A stretch of DNA of 64,000 bases from Malassezia japonica. Taxonomy: Eukaryota > Basidiomycota > Malasseziomycetes > Malasseziales > Malasseziaceae. Shown here piece after piece: positions 58,756-64,000 of the stretch. The notes below the pieces were generated by a model. It was not told the DNA's origin, made no database searches, and worked only from the letters and a program-made list of their open reading frames with translations. The stretch is from the NCBI RefSeq assembly GCF_029542785.1, contig NC_083370.1, positions 1,610,001-1,674,000 on the forward strand. The letters are read 5' to 3'. Position 1 is the stretch's first letter, and the number at the start of each line of letters is the position of its first letter. The translations under genes were made by a program, and so were the position numbers.

Positions 58756-59812
58756 CCTACGAGCGGCGTGCCCGCCGCACGCTCCATGAGCTTCTCAAGC
58801 TCAGTGCTGTCCTGTGGCGTCTCGTTCTTCACTGCGCCAAACATGCGCACGACAAAAGCGCCGACGGCCTGTTCACCGATCTCGACCTCTGCACGAGGGC
58901 CCCAGCGGTACTCGGCCGCAGGCGCCTGCGCAGAGCCGTCGCTGCCGCGCACGGTCTCGACACGCACTTTTTCTAGATACCCCTGGCGCTGCAGCTGGGC
59001 CATGTAGGTCTCCAACGTAAGCTTGTGGTCGCCCGAAAAGCGCTGGCGGCTCTGTGTCGATGTCTCGCCCTCGTCGCTGCCGTGAAACGGCTGCAGCGCT
59101 GACGGAAGCGCACGGTCGACCGACAGCGAGAGCTGCGCAAGATAGGCACGGAGACGCCCTTCGTCGACGCGGCGGCCGCACAGCAGAATGATGCTGAGAA
59201 TAAGAAAAAGGAGGCCCATGCCGCCGAGCTGGGCATCCATGCTCCAGTCAACGAGCGCCGCGTCTTGGGTATCACGCCGCCCCAGTTCTTGAAGGACGGC
59301 AGGCGGCAGCGTCGAGCGCAGCATCCACGTAGCCGACGCCGACATGTCCTTCCGCGTCGGCTCAGTACGCTGCCGCTTGGCACCCACACGCTCATCGAGC
59401 TTCTCGGCCTGCTCGACCAGCAGCGGATTCTCCTGGTTGCGTGCGCGCATCTCCACGAGCTCGTATGCAAAGGTGGTCTTGAGCATGTGCTGCGCAACCG
59501 CAAAAATAACCGGAAACGCACGACTCGCGTCCTTTCCAATAACTGTGTTAAGTAAAGAACCTACTCTTTTTCATTACATCGTCGCGGCGCAGGGGGTGCC
59601 GCCGATACTCGGTAAAGAGTGCCATCCGCACGAGGTCGCCGGCCATGCGCTCGACCGTCTGCGTCAGCCTATTCACGTACATCCTGTCCGATCGCATGTG
59701 CAGTGCTCTTGGCGCCAGGAGCGAGGTGCGCCATTGCCTCCTCGCCCAGCAGCTCGCCGATCCACGCGTGCGCGTCAGGCGCGTCCGCCGCACGACGCGC
59801 TGGACGCGGCAT
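58752..59812 (-). CDS. NSE3: Smc5-Smc6 complex subunit Nse3 (MAGE family)
   Basis: A 338-residue protein from exons 59812-59681, 59658-59565 and 59542-58752 with two 22-nt introns. The MAGE homology domain is rebuilt by splicing: LVRMALFTEYRRHPLRRDDV, then ASRAFPVIFAVAQHMLKTTF, YELVEM, and the second winged helix starting GGMGLLFLILSIILLCGRRV. Nse3 binds Nse1 and Nse4 and DNA in the Smc5/6 complex that handles recombination intermediates. The C-terminal part includes RWGPRAEVEIG as in other members. Its start is 44 bp from that of the next gene. Confidence 0.88.
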
Positions 59813-59856
59813 CGTGGAGGTGTGTTGGATGCTTAGTCAGCCATTTTTTGGACGCC
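59813..59856. promoter_or_regulatory. 44-bp bidirectional promoter (NSE3/acidic CxxC protein)
   Basis: Divergent start codons are separated by 44 bp. No CACGTG box is present. Confidence 0.35.
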
Positions 59857-60520
59857 ATGTTCAAGCGGCTGAGCAAGGCGCAGGCGCTCCGCGAGGAGCT
59901 CGGCGAGGAGACGGAGGAGACGGGTCCCGTCACCATCGAGACGGCCCTGGACGAGGAGAGTGCGAGTGAGGAGGAGTTTAGCGATGACGATGACGACGAC
60001 AATGACGATGATGAGGAAGACGAGGAGGGCGACGACGATGAAGAGGACGAAGGCGACGTACAATTCACCGTCCGTGATGCGCTCGAGAGCCCCATCTACC
60101 TGGACGACGAGGCACCCGGACGCGCCGAGATTTTCCGGTGCGTCGCATGCCCGATCGTCATGCTAAAGAACGACAAGGCCATTGAAGTGCATGCCGAGAG
60201 CAAGGTACGTCGCCGGACTCATCCAGAACCACAAGCGGCGGTTCCACCGTTTTGTCGAGTTTGCGCATGCCGAGTCAGAGCGCGAAGGCGACCGTGTGAT
60301 GGCGCTCGACCCCCGCACGCTTGCCGACCTGCTCGAGGACGAGCGGCGAGCTGAGGAGAAGAAAGCACCGGCGAAGCGCAAAGAGCCGTCGAGCACCGAC
60401 CACGTCTCGCGTGTCGAGCGCCGCAAGCAGCGCCGTGCGGTCCGCAATGAGAAGCGTGCAGGCCTCCAGGAGGCGTACGCCAAGCGCATGGAGAAAGAAG
60501 GTGGCGCGTCTACCAAGTAG
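59857..60520 (+). CDS. Acidic protein with single CxxC...H zinc-finger-like motif
   Basis: I do not recognise this 213-residue protein. Exons 59857-60204 and 60227-60520 flank a 22-nt intron. The N-terminal third has an almost continuous Asp/Glu run (about 42-68). The motif CVACPIVMLKNDKAIEVHAESKNH spans the splice and looks like a C2H2 finger of the kind found in RNA-binding nucleolar proteins. The C-terminus is very basic (KQRRAVRNEKRAGLQEAY). A nuclear or nucleolar role in ribosome assembly is plausible from composition only. Its stop codon touches that of REX3. Confidence 0.78.
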
Positions 60521-62150
60521 TTATGTACAAAGCTCCGCCCACTTGTGCCGCACAAGTTCGAGTGTCGTCTGTGCGTCTTCGGCAGAGGAGTGGCCGACGG
60601 CCGAGCCGCCTGCCTGGATGATCTTGCCGAGGTACTTGGCGACCAGGTCGCGCAGTGCGAGGCGGAACGGCAGGCCGCGGGGATGCGGAAAGAGCTGGCA
60701 CGTATCGATGATAGTCGTGTGCACCACGCGAATCGCGCGCAGATCGTTTTCGAGGCCATGGCCAATCTAGGTCAGCAAGGCAACGTACCAAAACCGTATT
60801 CGGCCCGACGTAGCGCGCGAGCGCGCGCCGCGCCGCCTCGAGGTCCAGCACGGCGTTCGCCTCGTACTCCTCCGGCTGGATACCGGAGAATTGTGTATTA
60901 AAGTCGAGCACGGCGACGTCGTCGGTGCACCGCACAAGCTCGTCAAAGACAATCTCGCCGCTCTCGTCGATCAGCGTGATGCGCGTAACGCTCAGGCCCT
61001 GCGTCGTATAGCTCATCTCGCAGTCCAGAGCAGCAAGGTCGAGCGCCCCGCTACTTCCCCCCATCTCCTCGGCGAGCTGCGCAAAGGTGGTATACGGCGC
61101 GCGGTGGTGCAGTGCCTCCTCGGCCTCTTCCTTAAAGACGTGGGGCCCGGTCGCGCAGCGGTCGTCGCCGAGCGCCTGGGTGTCGACCGTGCGCCCGCAG
61201 CACGTCCACCGCTGGACCTTGCGGCGCTTTCCGTCGCTCGCTTCTTCGCGGCGGGGACGCCCAGGGTGGAAGCGGCATGCTTCAGGGTCCTGGCCTCCGT
61301 GTGCGGCCGTCTGCAGCGGCGCAACAAGGAACAACGTGCCGCAGCGCGCACACGTCTGCTTTTCGCCGGCGCCATTGATGCGGTCGCCGCCCGGTCCCCA
61401 GGCTGCGGGAATCTCGGTGAGGTACCCCAGCGTCTGCAGGTCGCCTTTTGGGCACAGGAAGCCCGCCTTGACGACGCGCTCGCGTGTGAGGTAGTGGGCC
61501 TTGCGGTCCTCGGCCTTTTTTCGCTTCGCCATTACCTCGGCATTCGTCCCGGTCTCGGTGCAGCGCAGCAGAATCGCACGCGCGGCGTCCGCACCGCCGT
61601 GGTGCGTGGCTGCGCACGCCTCGTCGACGGCCTCGGCGAGCGCTTCCTTGTTGCGTTTCGTCACGCTCATTGCCGCGCTCATGCTCGAGTTGCGGTACGA
61701 GTGCTCGCTCGCGAGGCGAAACACGTCGGCCTCTATCGCGCGCGCATCCGTCGTGCACAGGTCAGCGCCGATCGTGCGCATCGTGGGGTCCGCATGGGTA
61801 ATGAGCGGCTTGTAAAAGACGGAGAGCGTGCCAAAGATCTTTTGGATGCCATTTTTTCGTGCCCCCAGCGAGATTTTCGAAGAGGCAGGGTGCACCCTGC
61901 TCGTAATCACCGGGCACTCGAGGCCGCCGGGCGCCGCGGCGGGCGGCGGGCGCGCCGCCGCCTTGGCCGGCGGTGCGGCCTTTTCCTTGGCCGGCGTCTC
62001 TTCGACTTTGCGGCGCTTGGCTTCCTGCACCTGCGCCTCAAGCAGCCTTAAATCATGCGAGTACGGGCACTGGACACGGTCGCCCTCGCACGCCCCATCG
62101 CGAAACGCAGGGCACACGACCCCGCTCAAGAGGCCCGCTGGCCGAAACAT
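60521..62150 (-). CDS. REX3: RNA exonuclease 3 (DEDDh family)
   Basis: A 535-residue protein from exons 62150-60789 and 60766-60521 with a 22-nt intron. An N-terminal CCCH finger (CPAFRDGACEGDRVQCPYSH) is present near residue 13-32. The exonuclease domain has LAALDCEMSYT (Asp, Glu), then after the splice LIGHGLENDLRAIR (Asp), and GHSSAEDAQTTLEL (His, Asp). The splice falls exactly before the IGHGLENDL motif. Yeast Rex3 trims RNase MRP RNA and other small RNAs. A Cys/His cluster (CARCGTLF...CRFHPG...CCG) near 275-330 may bind another zinc. The start is 21 bp from that of ERG27. Confidence 0.9.
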
Positions 62151-62171
62151 GCGAGGCGAACCTCCACTTCC
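62151..62171. promoter_or_regulatory. 21-bp gap between divergent start codons (REX3/ERG27)
   Basis: Only 21 bp separate the two ATGs. Both starts are constrained by essential domains close to the N-terminus, so the gap cannot be widened much by choosing other starts. Promoter elements must overlap coding sequence or transcripts must overlap. Confidence 0.6.
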
Positions 62172-63480
62172 ATGAGCCGCCCGATTGTCTTGGTGACCGG
62201 CGCGAACGGCGGCGTGGGCCTCGGCGTGTGCGAGCGCCTGCTTGTGCAGCTCTCGACGCCGGCGCCCCCAGACAGCACTGCGCTATATGGCGGTCGCGAA
62301 GATGCGGCCGGCACGCCGTTTGATGCCAGCAACGGGTGCACGCTGATCCTCGCGTGCCGCAACGAGGCAAAAGCGCGTGCGGCGATCGAGGCGCTCGAGG
62401 CGCTGCTACAGAAGCTGCATGACCAGGTGGACGACGACCTTCCGGAGCGTGTGGGCTCGGCGGCGAGCTCGGCGGTCGACGCCCCGTCAAAGGATGGCCT
62501 GCGCACGCGCCAGTTTACCAATGACCGCAGCGCCCCGCTGGCCGAGCGCAATGCGGTTGCGCGCACCGAATACCGCCGGCGCTTTGCGCGCAACTCGAAA
62601 ATCGAGTTTGTCAAACTCGACCTGGCGAGCGTCGCGAGCACCAAAGCGTGCGCGCAGGAAGTGCTGGCGACCTACCCCTACCTCACGCACCTGATCCTCA
62701 ACGCGGGCGGCGCGGCGTGGGCCGGCGTCAACTGGCCGCTGGCGTTCTTTGAGATTATCACGAACCTGCACCGTGGTGTGACGCGCCCGTCGTACAAGCT
62801 GCAGAACCCTAGCGAGACGACCGCCGACGGCTTCGGCTGGGTGTGGGAGATCAACTGCGGCATGCACTATGTGCTCGCGAACGCGCTCGTGCCCCTGATG
62901 CGCAAGTCGCCGTACAAGACGCCGTCGCGCATCATCTGGACCGGCTCGCTCGAGGCGAGCCAGCGCGACTACCACCCCGAGGACTTCCAGTGCCTCGACC
63001 CCAAGGTGTCGCCGCACGCGTACGAGTCGACCAAGTACCAGTGCGAGCTCGCGGCACTCGGCATGGACGAGCGTCTCGCGGCGACGCACGAGCACGCGCC
63101 CCGCGTCTACACGGCGCACCCCGGCATTGTCGCGAGCAGCATCTTTGCCGAGGTCATCCACGTGGTGCTCCTCTCGCTCATGAAGCTCGTGTTCTACGTG
63201 GTACGTCGCACTACTGACCCAGGCGCGCTGGACCTTTTCGCCGCACCACCCCATCGACGCGTACAAAGGCGCGATCGCCGCCTCGTACGTTGCCGTCGCC
63301 CCGGCCGAGGACCTCGACTCGACCGCGCGGTACGGCGCGCAGTGCACCTTTTTCGGCCGCGAGTACGTCTATCCCGGACAGATCGACGGCTGGCAGGCGA
63401 CAGATGGCCCTGCGCGTGTCACGGACCTCGCCCGCGACCTCCTCCGTCGCTACGACGCGGCGCTCAGCGGGGTCCTGTAG
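62172..63480 (+). CDS. ERG27: 3-keto-steroid reductase Erg27
   Basis: A 428-residue short-chain dehydrogenase for C-4 demethylation in ergosterol synthesis, at the ER or lipid droplets. Exons 62172-63200 and 63223-63480 flank a 22-nt intron. The cofactor motif is VTGANGGVGLGV at residue 8, LILNAGG follows, and the catalytic YESTKYQ near 285 supplies Tyr and Lys. After the splice the family run ARWTFSPHHPIDAYKGA appears. The length is longer than yeast Erg27 (347) because of loops near 30-60 and 95-130. Confidence 0.94.
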
Positions 63481-63541
63481 CATAATTCCCCACTCGCGCG
63501 AGCCATGCATAGTTCCTCTTCGTCGGTCCCTTGTTTCAACC

Positions 63542-64000
63542 ATGTCGCTACTGCGCCGTGCGGTGGCGCTGCGCCTGCCGAGTGCAGGTGCCCGGAGTGC
63601 GACCAGTATGCCACGTACCGCATTCTCGCCGGCGGTGCAGAGCCTGCGTGTAGCCGCAGTGCGCCCTACGATGCCGCCCGTGGCGTTCCAACGCCACCTG
63701 CATGCACGGGCGATCAGCACGAGCTCCGGCATGCCCAAGTTCATGCTGCGTCTCGTGCGCCTGCCGATCTATGGAATTGCAGGTGCGGGCGGCTTGTACG
63801 CGTACACGAACTACAAGCTCGACGAGTGGAAGGGGCGTCTCGGCGACCTGTTTGGCTCGGCGAGCGACTCGGCGAACGGCCTCCTCGGCGCGCTGTCGGA
63901 GAACTCGAACAGCGCGCTGGCGTATGCGCGTGACGGCTGGAACTCGTTCTTGTCGCGCTTTGAGCAGGCGCGCGAGGAGCAGGAGGAGAGCGACGAGGGC
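63542..64000 (+). CDS. MGM1: Mitochondrial dynamin-like GTPase Mgm1/OPA1, 5' part
   Basis: The first 153 residues are present; the gene runs off the right edge. Residues 1-60 are rich in Arg, Ala and Ser like a mitochondrial presequence. Then comes MLRLVRLPIYGIAGAGGLYA, a hydrophobic segment followed by YTNYKLDEWKGRLGDLF, matching the membrane anchor and following region of Mgm1/Msp1/OPA1. Inner-membrane fusion and cristae maintenance are the family roles. The GTPase domain is outside the window, so the call rests on the N-terminus alone. Confidence 0.6.
   Translation, partial: MSLLRRAVALRLPSAGARSATSMPRTAFSPAVQSLRVAAVRPTMPPVAFQRHLHARAISTSSGMPKFMLRLVRLPIYGIAGAGGLYAYTNYKLDEWKGRLGDLFGSASDSANGLLGALSENSNSALAYARDGWNSFLSRFEQAREEQEESDEG

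Overview
The window is nuclear DNA from a compact, intron-containing fungal genome. The best fit is a basidiomycete yeast of the Ustilaginomycotina, most probably a Malassezia. That placement is inferred from protein similarities, gene density, fairly high GC and the intron style; no species marker was used. Thirty-five protein genes, one weak partial open frame and one tRNA gene are supported.

Layout. 1-7.9 kb is the loosest part: an NCS1 nucleobase permease, a small GFA-domain protein, and a tandem pair of GIT1-type glycerophosphodiester/phosphate transporters whose promoters each carry three CACGTG boxes. 7.9-23 kb holds information-processing and housekeeping genes (RNF10/Mag2-type RING protein, SF3A3/Prp9, eIF4A3/FAL1, a membrane GH5 glucanase, RRP6, RNase H2 subunit A, a small predicted GPI protein, OLA1, tRNA-Val, an ATG14-like protein). 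23-29.1 kb is a same-strand trio: amino-acid/choline-type permease, copper amine oxidase, second permease paralogue. From 29 kb to the right end genes mostly alternate strands head-to-head and tail-to-tail: unknown protein, IBTK-like ANK-RCC1-BTB protein, VPS54 with a very long repetitive tail, a PCC1-like protein, an Rmd1/DUF155 protein, SIW14, BUD32, a CCDC137-like protein, eIF3d, VID27, SEC18, a mitochondrial-type PP2C, cytochrome b5, an unknown mitochondrial protein, RPN12, a double HMG-box protein, an esterase, NSE3, an acidic CxxC protein, REX3, ERG27 and the 5' part of MGM1.

The most striking property is gene architecture. I resolved 38 introns by hand from protein continuity; 36 are only 22-26 nt and 28 are exactly 22 nt, with a GTACGT-like donor and a branch-point motif (CTNAY) fused to the acceptor AG. 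The two exceptions (158 and 170 nt) both contain strong RNA secondary structure, one resembling a C/D-box snoRNA. Divergent start codons are as little as 21 bp apart, convergent stop codons abut or overlap, and CCACGTGG palindromes recur in the tiny shared promoters.

All splice predictions come from reading the sequence; each keeps frame and restores recognisable protein, but none is backed by transcript data. Protein names rest on motif recognition without database search.
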